Under the pieces are notes generated by a model, which was given only the letters and a program-made list of their open reading frames with translations, did not search any database and was not told the DNA's origin. This document shows, in pieces, positions 1-6,792 of a DNA stretch of 16,511 bases. The stretch covers positions 1-16,511 of the forward strand of contig CAMDVP010000038.1 in the NCBI GenBank assembly GCA_945877525.1, in the 5' to 3' direction. The position numbers and the translations under genes were made by a program. Each line of letters starts with the position of its first letter. Positions within the stretch are counted from its first letter, which is position 1. Source of the stretch: an uncultured Clostridia bacterium. Lineage in GTDB: Bacteria; Bacillota; Clostridia; Christensenellales; Aristaeellaceae.

Positions 1-89
1 GACCCTTCAGGCCGCTTAATTCTAAAAATGTCTAACTTTTGGGGTTCACTTCACCCTCCGACGCCTCCCGGGGTTTTTTGACTGGCTGG
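1..89. other. Tail of an upstream unit, not resolvable
   Basis: No gene can be named here. Because a strong plus-strand terminator follows at 90-122, a gene read left to right probably ends within or just before this stretch. Three plus-strand frames stop here: frame 2 at 17-19 (ending T-L-Q-A-A), frame 3 at 33-35 and frame 1 at 78-80. The frame 2 ending best matches the GC-rich style of the neighbours, but five codons are too few to decide. The AT-rich stretch after position 19 looks non-coding. Confidence 0.2.
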
Positions 90-122
90 GAACGGCCGGA
101 TGAACTGGGCCGTTCTTTTTTT
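90..122 (+). terminator. Rho-independent terminator of the upstream unit
   Basis: An 8-bp perfect stem (GAACGGCC at 90-97 pairing with GGCCGTTC at 108-115) encloses a 10-nt loop and is followed directly by seven T residues at 116-122. This is a textbook intrinsic terminator on the plus strand. It separates whatever lies upstream of the window from the exporter operon, so that operon needs its own promoter. Confidence 0.88.
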
Positions 123-187
123 CAGCGGTCGGAAAAAGGGAAAACCGCTCATGCCGAAAAGGGTCTGTAAGTTTCCCGTTTTACCGA

Positions 188-216
188 TTGCCTTTCGGAG
201 GCCGTTGTGCTACATT
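188..216 (+). promoter_or_regulatory. Candidate promoter of the ABC exporter operon
   Basis: TTGCCT at 188-193 (4 of 6 matches to TTGACA) is followed after 17 bp by TACATT at 211-216 (4 of 6 to TATAAT). The -10 is preceded by TGC, giving an extended -10 (TGCTACATT). Transcription would start near 223, leaving a leader of about 40 nt before the ATG at 265. The match is only fair, but the preceding terminator means a promoter must lie between about 123 and 250, and this is the best candidate seen. A short inverted repeat, AGCGGT at 124-129 with ACCGCT at 144-149, lies upstream; its role is unknown. Confidence 0.42.
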
Positions 217-264
217 CCATAGCCAATCCTGTAAACTCCAACGACCTTGCGGAGGAATATTCGC

Positions 265-2010
265 ATGCAACAGATCAAGTGGCTGTGGTCGATCATGGAC
301 AAATCCTTCCACAAGTGGCACATTCTGGCGCTGTGCATCAGTGCGGTCACCTCAGTCATGCTGCTCATCAACCCTTCTCTGACAGCGGTTCTGGTGGACG
401 AGGTTATCGTCGCCGGAAACACCGAGCCCCTCATCCGCATCCTGATGATGATGCTCGGCTTCAAGGTGCTGCGCGAGGGCATGCGCTACTTCATGGTGAT
501 TACCCTGGAGCGCACCAGCCAGAATACCGTGTACAACCTGCGCACCCGCCTGTTCACCAAGCTGCAGCACCAGGACATGCGGTTTTTCGACCGCAACCGA
601 ACAGGCGACCTGATGACCCGCATGTCCGCCGATGTGGACTGGTGCCGCCACTTCCTGTCCTACCTGGACTATGTGGCCATGGACAGCGTGGTGATGTTCC
701 TGTCCACCTCCATCTACTTCTTCTTCGTCAACTGGAGGCTGGCGCTGATTCTGGTGTGCGTTACGCCGCTGCTCATGATCATTACCAAGGTGTATTCCGG
801 CAAGGTGCGGCCGCTGTTTGTGGACATGCGCGACAAGCTCAGCGACATGAACACCGCCGCCCAGGAAAACATTGCCGGCAACCGGGTGGTGAAGGCCTTT
901 GCCCGGGAGGAGCATGAGAAGGAAGCCTTCGACCAGCGCTCCGGCGCCTACCGCGACGCGAACCTGGACATCAACAAGCTGTGGCTCAGCTTCTACCCCG
1001 CCATCGAAGTGCTGGCCAATGCCATGACGCTCATCACGGTGTTCATCGGCGGCCTGTTTATGATTCAGGGTGAGTTGACCGCCGGCGGCCTGTCCATCTT
1101 TACCAGCCTGAGCTGGGCGCTGAGCAACCCCATGCGCAACCTGGGCAACCTGCTCAACGACTGGCAGCGCTTCTCCACCTGCGCTACCAAGGTGATGCAG
1201 CTTGATCTCAGCCGCCCCGCCATCGTGGACGGCGAAAACACAATGCCCCACGACCGGGTGCAGGGCAAGGTGGAGTTCCGGAACGTATCCTTCGCCTATG
1301 ACGGGCAGAACGTACTGAGAGACGTGAGCTTTACCGCCGAGCCGGGGCAGACCATTGCCATCATGGGCCCAACGGGCTCGGGCAAGACCACCATTATTCA
1401 GCTGCTGGCCCGCTTCTATGATGTGCAGAAGGGCGAAATTCTGGTGGACGGGTGCAATGTGCGCCAGTGGAAGCTGCAGGAGCTGCGCCACGGCATCGGC
1501 ACCGCCATTCAGGACGTGTTCCTGTTCTCCGACACGGTGGAGGGCAACGTGGCCTTCGGCAACCAGGAGCTGACGCTGGAGGAGGTGCGGGACTTTGCCC
1601 GCCGCGCCGACGCGGACGGCTTCATTGAGAAGCTCCCCGAGGGGTATGATACCATCATCGGCGAGCGCGGCGTGGGTTTGTCCGGCGGCCAGCGCCAGCG
1701 CATTGCCCTGGCCCGCGCCCTGGCCATGCGCCCGGGCATCCTTATCATGGACGACACCACCTCCGCCGTGGACATGGAAACCGAGCAGTACATCCAGCGC
1801 CAGCTGCGCGAGCTTCCCTACGACTGTACAAAGATCATCATTGCCCAGCGTATTTCCTCGGTGAAGGACGCTGACCAGATTCTGATCCTCAAGGACGGTC
1901 AGATCACTGAGCGGGGCACCCATGCGGAGCTTTTGCGCCAGAAGGGCTACTACTATCAGACCTACTGCCTGCAGAACGGCATCGACGTGGACGAGGAGGT
2001 GGATGCGTAA
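265..2010 (+). CDS. Heterodimeric ABC exporter, subunit with degenerate ATP site
   Basis: Half-transporter of 581 aa: an N-terminal six-helix membrane domain (about 1-310) and a C-terminal nucleotide-binding domain. Visible motifs are Walker A GPTGSGKTT (368-376), signature LSGGQ (472-476), Walker B LIMDD (493-497) and the switch region IAQRIS with Gln528. The catalytic Glu after Walker B is Asp497 and the H-loop His is Gln528. In heterodimeric exporters such as TM287/288, LmrCD and BmrCD this pattern marks the subunit supplying the non-hydrolysing site, while its intact signature serves the partner's active site. The start is ATG 265, 9 nt after GGAGG (251-255); the in-frame TTG at 247 lies before this ribosome-binding site. 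The stop overlaps the next start by 1 nt (TAATG), so the two subunits are translationally coupled. These families often export drugs, peptides or lipids; the substrate cannot be read from sequence. Confidence 0.93.
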   Translation: MQQIKWLWSIMDKSFHKWHILALCISAVTSVMLLINPSLTAVLVDEVIVAGNTEPLIRILMMMLGFKVLREGMRYFMVITLERTSQNTVYNLRTRLFTKLQHQDMRFFDRNRTGDLMTRMSADVDWCRHFLSYLDYVAMDSVVMFLSTSIYFFFVNWRLALILVCVTPLLMIITKVYSGKVRPLFVDMRDKLSDMNTAAQENIAGNRVVKAFAREEHEKEAFDQRSGAYRDANLDINKLWLSFYPAIEVLANAMTLITVFIGGLFMIQGELTAGGLSIFTSLSWALSNPMRNLGNLLNDWQRFSTCATKVMQLDLSRPAIVDGENTMPHDRVQGKVEFRNVSFAYDGQNVLRDVSFTAEPGQTIAIMGPTGSGKTTIIQLLARFYDVQKGEILVDGCNVRQWKLQELRHGIGTAIQDVFLFSDTVEGNVAFGNQELTLEEVRDFARRADADGFIEKLPEGYDTIIGERGVGLSGGQRQRIALARALAMRPGILIMDDTTSAVDMETEQYIQRQLRELPYDCTKIIIAQRISSVKDADQILILKDGQITERGTHAELLRQKGYYYQTYCLQNGIDVDEEVDA

Positions 2011-3812
2011 TGGCCCGCAACAAGTTTGACGTGGACGAAACGCTGGAATCCCCCTTTGACCTGCGGCACCTCAGGCGCGCCTTTACCTACATTGGCAAGC
2101 ATAAGTACAAGATGCTCCTGGCCCTTGTCCTCAGCTGCCTGGCCTCGGTGACCAGCCTGTTCATCCCGAAAATCACCCAGTGGGTGCTGGACGACGCCGT
2201 GCCCAATAAGGATGTAGCCATGCTGTGGCGGATGGCCGCGCTGTTTGTGGGCATCATCCTCATCAGCATCGTGTTCACGGTGATCCGTTCCCGCATCATG
2301 GCCCATGTGAGCCAGGAGATTATCTACGACATCCGCAAGGATCTGTTCGCCCATCTGCAGCGCCTGCCCTTCAGCTACTACGACAGCCGCCCGGCAGGGA
2401 AGATTCTGGTGCGCGTCATCAACTATGTCAACTCAGTGTCCGACATCCTGTCCAACGGCATCATCAACATCATACTGGAGATCATCAACCTGGTTTTCAT
2501 CGCGGTGTTCATGTATGCCACCAACGCTACCCTGGCCACCATCGTGGTGGCGGGGCTGCCGGTGTTCGCTGCGGTGATCTGGTACCTGAAGCCCCGGCAG
2601 CGCCGCGCCTGGCAGGCCCAGAGCAACAAAAATTCCAACTACAATGCCTATCTGGCCGAGTCCATCGACGGTGTGAAGGTCAGCCAGCTGTTCACCCGGC
2701 AGGAGGAAAACCTGTCCATCATGAAGCGCCTGGCCACCGCCTGCCGCGCCGCGTGGATGAAGGCGATTTACATCTCCAACAGCGTATGGCTGTCCTCCGA
2801 ATTGATTACCCAGGTGGTGTTCACCCTGCTGTATATCGCGGGTGTGTACTGGATGGGCGGCGCCATGGTGTCCTTCGGCGTAATTCTGGCCATGGGCCAG
2901 TATGTGGGCCGTTTCTGGCAGCCTATCACCAACCTGGCGAATATCTACAACAATTTTGTCAACAACCTGGCCTATCTGGAGCGCATCTTTGAAACCATGG
3001 ACGAGCCCGTGGTGGTGGACGACAGGGAAAACGCCGCTCAGCTGCCAGACATCACCGGCGAGGTGGACTTCCGCGACGTGACCTTCGGTTATGAGGAGGG
3101 CACGACGGTGCTGGAGCATCTGAACCTTCATGTCCGGGCGGGGGAAAGCGTGGCGCTGGTGGGCCCCACCGGCGCGGGCAAGAGCACCGTGGTCAACCTG
3201 CTGTGCCGCTTCTATAACCTGAACGGCGGTTCCATCACCCTGAAGGGCGCGGACGGCAAGGAGTACGACATCACCGATGTGACCCTCCACAGCCTGCGCA
3301 CCCAGCTGGGCATCATGCTGCAGGACAGCTTCATCTTCTCCGGCACCATTCTGGACAACATCCGCTACGGCCGTCTGGACGCCACGGAGGAGGAGGTGCG
3401 CGAGGCCGCGAGGATTGTCCGCGCGGATGAGTTTATCAGCGAAATGCCCTGCGGCTACAACACCACCGTCAACGAGCGCGGCAACCGCTTGTCCCAGGGG
3501 CAGAAGCAGCTGGTGTCCTTCGCCCGCACCCTGCTGAGCGACCCCCGCATCCTCATCCTGGACGAGGCTACCTCCTCCATCGACACCAAGACGGAGAAGC
3601 TATTGCAGGAGGGCATCCAGGCCATGCTGAAGAACCGCACGTCCTTCATCATTGCGCACCGTTTGTCCACCATCAAGAACTGCGACAGGATTCTCTACAT
3701 CTCCAACAAGGGTATTCTGGAGGCCGGAAGCCATGACGAACTGATGGCCAGGCATGGAGCTTATTATGAACTTTATACCGCGCAGGCCAGGGATCAGGGC
3801 ATGCCTGCGTAA
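2010..3812 (+). CDS. Heterodimeric ABC exporter, catalytic subunit
   Basis: Half-transporter of 600 aa, partner of the preceding gene: six predicted membrane helices in about the first 330 residues, then a nucleotide-binding domain. Walker A is GPTGAGKST (385-393), Walker B ends in Asp518-Glu519 (ILILDEATSS) and the switch His is His550 (IIAHRLST), so its hydrolytic residues are intact. Its signature is LSQGQ (494-498) instead of LSGGQ. That loop faces the partner's ATP site, which itself carries Asp/Gln substitutions, so both halves of the same site are degenerate. The gene order (degenerate subunit first) matches TM287-TM288. The start codon overlaps the upstream stop, and the ribosome-binding site GAGGAGGT (1993-2000) lies inside the end of the first gene. 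No regulator gene adjoins the operon in this window. Confidence 0.94.
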   Translation: MARNKFDVDETLESPFDLRHLRRAFTYIGKHKYKMLLALVLSCLASVTSLFIPKITQWVLDDAVPNKDVAMLWRMAALFVGIILISIVFTVIRSRIMAHVSQEIIYDIRKDLFAHLQRLPFSYYDSRPAGKILVRVINYVNSVSDILSNGIINIILEIINLVFIAVFMYATNATLATIVVAGLPVFAAVIWYLKPRQRRAWQAQSNKNSNYNAYLAESIDGVKVSQLFTRQEENLSIMKRLATACRAAWMKAIYISNSVWLSSELITQVVFTLLYIAGVYWMGGAMVSFGVILAMGQYVGRFWQPITNLANIYNNFVNNLAYLERIFETMDEPVVVDDRENAAQLPDITGEVDFRDVTFGYEEGTTVLEHLNLHVRAGESVALVGPTGAGKSTVVNLLCRFYNLNGGSITLKGADGKEYDITDVTLHSLRTQLGIMLQDSFIFSGTILDNIRYGRLDATEEEVREAARIVRADEFISEMPCGYNTTVNERGNRLSQGQKQLVSFARTLLSDPRILILDEATSSIDTKTEKLLQEGIQAMLKNRTSFIIAHRLSTIKNCDRILYISNKGILEAGSHDELMARHGAYYELYTAQARDQGMPA

Positions 3813-3830
3813 AGGAAATAACTACACTTA

Positions 3831-4003
3831 TTCTAAACGCATATTATGGATGCGACGCGAAGGATTGCAAAGGGCGACGGCTCGCCAGTGGCGAGTCCGC
3901 CGAAGGCGGAAGTCGAAAGCGGAGCGACGATGACCGCAAAGCCCTTTGCTCGCCTCCGCAGAAGCGAAATCCTTTAGCCGCATATGCAGATATGGGTTTA
4001 GAA
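3831..4003. repeat. 173-bp nested inverted-repeat (MITE/REP-like) element
   Basis: The ends are inverted repeats with 13 of 14 matches: TTCTAAACGCATAT at 3831-3844 and ATATGGGTTTAGAA at 3990-4003. Inside lie further paired arms: AAGGATT (3860-3866) with AATCCTT (3968-3974), and a perfect 9-bp arm GCAAAGGGC (3867-3875) with GCCCTTTGC (3941-3949). The tip holds small hairpins: CTCGCC-agt-GGCGAG (3881-3895), TCCGCC-gaa-GGCGGA (3896-3910) and GTCG/CGAC (3912-3915 with 3925-3928). The element sits between two convergent genes, encodes no convincing protein, and has a sharper GC rise inside than at its AT-rich ends. It resembles a non-autonomous palindromic insertion or an intergenic palindromic repeat; no clear target-site duplication was seen. 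A structured RNA is the alternative. Confidence 0.65.
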
Positions 4004-4012
4004 AAAGAATAG

Positions 4013-4062
4013 TATAAAAAACAAAGCGGGAGGCACGCCGCACAGGCTGCCTCCCGCTTTGT
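4013..4062 (-). terminator. Terminator of the minus-strand membrane-protein gene
   Basis: A perfect 15-bp stem (ACAAAGCGGGAGGCA at 4021-4035 with its complement at 4048-4062) has a 12-nt loop. Read on the minus strand it is followed by TTTTTTAT (4013-4020). It starts 10 nt beyond the stop codon of the minus-strand gene. On the plus strand there is no T tract after the stem, so it is a weaker stop for transcripts arriving from the exporter operon. Confidence 0.9.
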
Positions 4063-4072
4063 CTGCATAGCC

Positions 4073-4480
4073 TCAAATCAGGGACAGGACGAGGAAAATC
4101 AGGCTGCATGCCGTATCGGCCAGGAGCAGGCACAGGCACTTTTCGTCTTCCTCCAGCTCTTCGAAATCGATGGGCTTCTCGTTGACATAGTCGATCATGT
4201 CGCCGTAGGTGCGTTTGGGCTTGCGCTTCCAGTCGAACAGCAGCTTGTCAAACTGCGGGGCGCGGATGCCGTCCAGCCGCAGATAGCTCATCCACGCGGC
4301 CACTGCGAACAGCACCCCGAAAAACAGAAAGGCGTACGCCCGCATGGAAAGCAGCCCGCCGTTGACAAACTCGTTCCACAGGAGCGAGGCGGCCAGGGCC
4401 AGCACCAGCCGGGTGAAGGCCCTGTTGACCAGCGGCTGCCACAGATCCCGGTTCCAGATCTTCCTGAATTTCTTCAGCAT
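4073..4480 (-). CDS. Unrecognised small membrane protein (135 aa)
   Basis: I do not recognise this family. The protein has a basic N terminus (MLKKFRKIWNRD), two hydrophobic stretches at about 21-37 and 46-66, a basic cytoplasmic-type segment (KRKPKRTYG, about 85-93), an acidic cluster (EELEEDEK, about 107-114) and a very hydrophobic C-terminal tail (about 115-135), so three membrane segments are likely. The start is ATG at 4480. It lies 13 nt after AAGGAGG (complement at 4494-4500), a slightly long gap. An earlier in-frame ATG at 4525 would overlap the -10 box of this gene's own promoter, so it is rejected. It is a single-gene unit with promoter (4517-4545) and terminator (4013-4062), transcribed away from the importer operon. 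That it is expressed seems likely; its function is unknown. Confidence 0.72.
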   Translation of the reverse strand: MLKKFRKIWNRDLWQPLVNRAFTRLVLALAASLLWNEFVNGGLLSMRAYAFLFFGVLFAVAAWMSYLRLDGIRAPQFDKLLFDWKRKPKRTYGDMIDYVNEKPIDFEELEEDEKCLCLLLADTACSLIFLVLSLI

Positions 4481-4516
4481 GGGCGGATGCGCGCCTCCTT
4501 CTATTTGCTGCGTATG

Positions 4517-4545
4517 ATTATACACCGGCTGGCCCTGCGGAGCAA
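4517..4545 (-). promoter_or_regulatory. Promoter of the minus-strand membrane-protein gene
   Basis: On the minus strand a perfect TATAAT (4517-4522) lies 17 bp after TTGCTC (4540-4545), which matches the -35 consensus in its first three bases only. Transcription would begin near 4510, giving a leader of about 30 nt that contains the AAGGAGG site. This placement is the main reason for choosing the downstream start codon of the gene. The promoter diverges from the importer promoter, about 136 bp apart. Confidence 0.62.
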
Positions 4546-4647
4546 GCCGGTTTTCAAAAGAAACGGGTGAAACGACACCGTAAGGGACGAAAATTGCATT
4601 TTGTGCCGGGTAACGACAGGGCGAAATCGAAAAAGTTTTGGATCAAG

Positions 4648-4680
4648 TGCATTTTCGGTGCATTTTTGCTTCATTTTCAG
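4648..4680 (+). promoter_or_regulatory. Three tandem 11-bp repeats abutting the -35 box
   Basis: Three consecutive 11-mers, TGCATTTTCGG (4648-4658), TGCATTTTTGC (4659-4669) and TTCATTTTCAG (4670-4680), end exactly where the -35 TTGACA begins. A further TGCATTTT occurs at 4595-4602. A period near one helical turn is typical of binding sites for OmpR/PhoB-type response regulators that bind direct repeats. It is also what phased A/T tracts that curve DNA or act as an UP element look like. The sequence shows the repeats; the regulatory role is inferred. Confidence 0.55.
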
Positions 4681-4709
4681 TTGACAGGCGCTCATGCAGT
4701 TGATAGAAT
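4681..4709 (+). promoter_or_regulatory. Strong promoter of the peptide-importer operon
   Basis: A perfect -35 TTGACA (4681-4686), a 17-bp spacer, and TAGAAT (4704-4709, 5 of 6) preceded by TGA, which makes an extended -10. Transcription should start near 4716, giving a leader of about 60 nt before the ATG at 4776. The near-consensus promoter fits the high output usually needed for a substrate-binding protein. Confidence 0.85.
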
Positions 4710-4723
4710 ACATATAAGAAAGA

Positions 4724-4761
4724 GGAGGCGGGAAGCCCCCGCTTTCGATTTTCGATTTTTT
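4724..4761 (+). promoter_or_regulatory. Leader hairpin followed by a T run
   Basis: In the untranslated leader of the binding-protein gene, 4724-4732 can pair with 4738-4746 (core GCGGG with CCCGC, extended by G-U pairs) around the 5-nt loop AAGCC. A T run follows at 4756-4761, about 9 nt after the stem, just before the ribosome-binding site AAGGAGG (4762-4768). The gap makes it a poor terminator. A 5' stabilising hairpin or a weak attenuator are possible readings. Confidence 0.3.
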
Positions 4762-4775
4762 AAGGAGGAAACAGC

Positions 4776-6686
4776 ATGAAGAAACTTCTGTCCCTCGTGC
4801 TGGCGCTGGCCATGGTGCTGTCGATGGCCGTCGTCACCACCGCAAGCGCGGCTGAAATCACCGACCTGCGCAGCTACGAGACCACTTCCCGTGAGATGGA
4901 GACCTTCAACATCCACTCCTCTCAGCTGGCCAACGACCTGAACGTGCTGGTCAACTGCATCGACGGCCTGCTGACCAACGACGCCAAGGGCGCCCTGATT
5001 GGCAACGCTGCCAAGGAATGGTCCACCCCCGACGGCGGCAAGACCTGGACCTTCGTGCTCAACGACGGCATGACCTGGGTTGACAAGGACGGCAACGTGA
5101 AGGCCGATGTGGTCGCCGAGGACTGGCTGACCGGCCTGGAATGGGTGCTGAACTTCGCCAAGAACGCTTCCTCCAACACCTCCATGCCCATGGAGATGAT
5201 CGCTGGCGCCGCCGAGTACTATGCCTACACCAAGCAGCTGACCGAGGAGCAGGGTGAGGAAGCCGCCAAGGCCCTGACCATCGCCGACAAGTTCGCTGAA
5301 ATGGTGAAGGTTACCGCGCCCGACGCCAAGACCATCACCTACGAGTGCGTGGACGCCCTGACCTACTTCCCCTCCGTGGCCACCTACAACTGCCTGTATC
5401 CTCTGTCCGCCAAGCTGATTGAGGAAGTCGGCGTGGACGGCTACCAGGGCATCACCTGGGAGAACCTGTGGTACTCCGGCGCCTACACCATCACCTCCTA
5501 CATTCACCAGAATGAGAAGGTGCTGACCGCCAACCCCAACTACTGGAACGCGGATGGTGTGAAGCGCTTCAACACCGTGACCATCAAGATGGTTGAGGGC
5601 GGCGACGTGGCCTACCAGCTGTTCCAGACTGGCGAGCTGGATCATGTGTCCCTGACCCAGGCCAACCTGTCCACCATCTACAACAGCACCTCCAACGAGT
5701 TCCACGGCAACCTGGTGGAAGCCCGTCCCACCAAGTATTCCTACCAGATCCACCTGGTGTACGACAAGAACAACGAGGACGGCACCAAGGATACCAACTG
5801 GAATACCGCCGTTGCCAACAAGAACTTCCGTCTGGCCTGGTACTATGGCCTGGATCTGACCGACTACCTGGCCCGCACCAACGCCATCAATCCCCAGGCT
5901 TGCCAGAACTACTGCTACACCGGCAACGCTGTGGCCGTGAACAGCCAGGGTGTGGACTACACCCAGCTGGTGCGCGACGAACTGGGCCTGCAGTATGACG
6001 CTGAGAAGTACAACCGTACCGACGCCGACAAGGCTGCCCAGTACAAGGCCGCTGCCATCGAGGAGCTGACCGCCAAGGGCGTGACCTTCCCCGTGGAGAT
6101 CGACTACTACATCAAGGGCGACAGCCAGGTTGCTCTGGACTCCGCGCAGACCCTGAAGCAGATCTTCTCCGACTGCCTGGGCGATGACTTCGTGACCCTG
6201 AATATCCTGACCTACGTGTCCTCCCAGACCAACGAGGTGCGCAAGCCGCAGCTGGCTTCCATCTACATCAACGGCTGGGGCGCTGACTTCGCCGATCCCA
6301 TCAACTTCCTGGGCCAGGAGACCTACGGCGAGGACAATGCCTACTACAGCATGAACTACTCCATGTGCAACAACGCCACCGATGAGGACCTGATTGCCAC
6401 CTACAAGGAGTTCACCCGCCTGACCAACGAAGCCAAGGCCATCACGGACGACAACGACGCCCGCTATGCCGCCTTCGCCAAGGCTGAGGCCTACTTCCTG
6501 CAGAACGCGCTGGCCATCCCCTGCAACTATGAAGTGGCTTGGGAGCTGACCTGCATCAACCCCTACTCCAAGGTGTACAGCGCCTACGGCATCCAGACCT
6601 ATCGCTATGTGAACTGGGAGACCAACGACCAGATTTACACCACCGATGAGGTTGCCGCGCTGAAGGCCGCCTACGAGGCCAACTAA
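4776..6686 (+). CDS. OppA/DppA-family substrate-binding protein, non-lipidated
   Basis: Extracytoplasmic solute-binding protein of ABC importer family 5, 636 aa, expected to capture oligopeptides or a similar ligand and deliver it to the permeases encoded downstream. The N terminus is a clear signal peptide: MKKLL, a hydrophobic core to about residue 20, and a cleavage-type ASA-AE site near residues 24-27. There is no Cys after the core, so no lipobox; most Gram-positive binding proteins are lipoproteins, and this one must be held in another way or released. The mature part has the family's features, such as the early WTFVLNDGMTWVDKDG segment about residues 89-104 followed by a V-AEDW segment. 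The length is within the range of OppA proteins, towards the long side. The ribosome-binding site AAGGAGG lies 7 nt before ATG. It is the first gene of the operon, separated from the permeases by a hairpin. The actual ligand is unknown. Confidence 0.9.
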   Translation: MKKLLSLVLALAMVLSMAVVTTASAAEITDLRSYETTSREMETFNIHSSQLANDLNVLVNCIDGLLTNDAKGALIGNAAKEWSTPDGGKTWTFVLNDGMTWVDKDGNVKADVVAEDWLTGLEWVLNFAKNASSNTSMPMEMIAGAAEYYAYTKQLTEEQGEEAAKALTIADKFAEMVKVTAPDAKTITYECVDALTYFPSVATYNCLYPLSAKLIEEVGVDGYQGITWENLWYSGAYTITSYIHQNEKVLTANPNYWNADGVKRFNTVTIKMVEGGDVAYQLFQTGELDHVSLTQANLSTIYNSTSNEFHGNLVEARPTKYSYQIHLVYDKNNEDGTKDTNWNTAVANKNFRLAWYYGLDLTDYLARTNAINPQACQNYCYTGNAVAVNSQGVDYTQLVRDELGLQYDAEKYNRTDADKAAQYKAAAIEELTAKGVTFPVEIDYYIKGDSQVALDSAQTLKQIFSDCLGDDFVTLNILTYVSSQTNEVRKPQLASIYINGWGADFADPINFLGQETYGEDNAYYSMNYSMCNNATDEDLIATYKEFTRLTNEAKAITDDNDARYAAFAKAEAYFLQNALAIPCNYEVAWELTCINPYSKVYSAYGIQTYRYVNWETNDQIYTTDEVAALKAAYEAN

Positions 6687-6718
6687 TCCATCCTTGAACC
6701 AATAACCCCGAAGGGGCT

Positions 6719-6770
6719 TCTGGGGCGGCTTCATGGGGAGCCGCCCCAGATTCTTTCGTTTTCCATTTTC
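6719..6770 (+). terminator. Intercistronic hairpin between binding protein and permeases
   Basis: A perfect 12-bp stem, TCTGGGGCGGCT (6719-6730) with AGCCGCCCCAGA (6739-6750), has an 8-nt loop and is followed by a T-rich but interrupted tract (6751-6770). A smaller CCCC-gaa-GGGG hairpin (6706-6716) precedes it. No good promoter is seen before the next gene at 6793, so this is best read as a partial terminator or 3' stabiliser that leaves the binding-protein mRNA in excess over permease mRNA. Confidence 0.75.
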
Positions 6771-6792
6771 TCAAGCGTCAGGGGGATAAAGC

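Noticed and set aside
124..149. AGCGGT/ACCGCT inverted repeat as an operator for the exporter
   Set aside because: The arms are only 6 bp with a 14-nt gap and lie about 40 bp upstream of the weak -35; chance occurrence cannot be excluded.
352..1923. A 523-codon open frame on the minus strand opposite the first exporter subunit
   Set aside because: It is an antisense shadow with His/Gln/Gly-rich composition; the plus-strand frame has full ABC transporter motifs.
3828..4139. Minus-strand frames of 103 and 74 codons across the palindromic element
   Set aside because: They lie on inverted-repeat DNA and the terminator, and the longer one also runs into the end of the real minus-strand gene; composition is Arg/Ser-rich without domains.
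4567..4779. A 70-codon plus-strand frame before the binding protein
   Set aside because: It covers the repeats, promoter and ribosome-binding site of the importer operon, is basic and low in plausibility, and has no ribosome-binding site of its own.
4692..6734. A 680-codon open frame on the minus strand opposite the binding protein
   Set aside because: It has low-complexity Val/Gly/Leu/His composition, mirrors the codon bias of the real gene, and overlaps its promoter and terminator.
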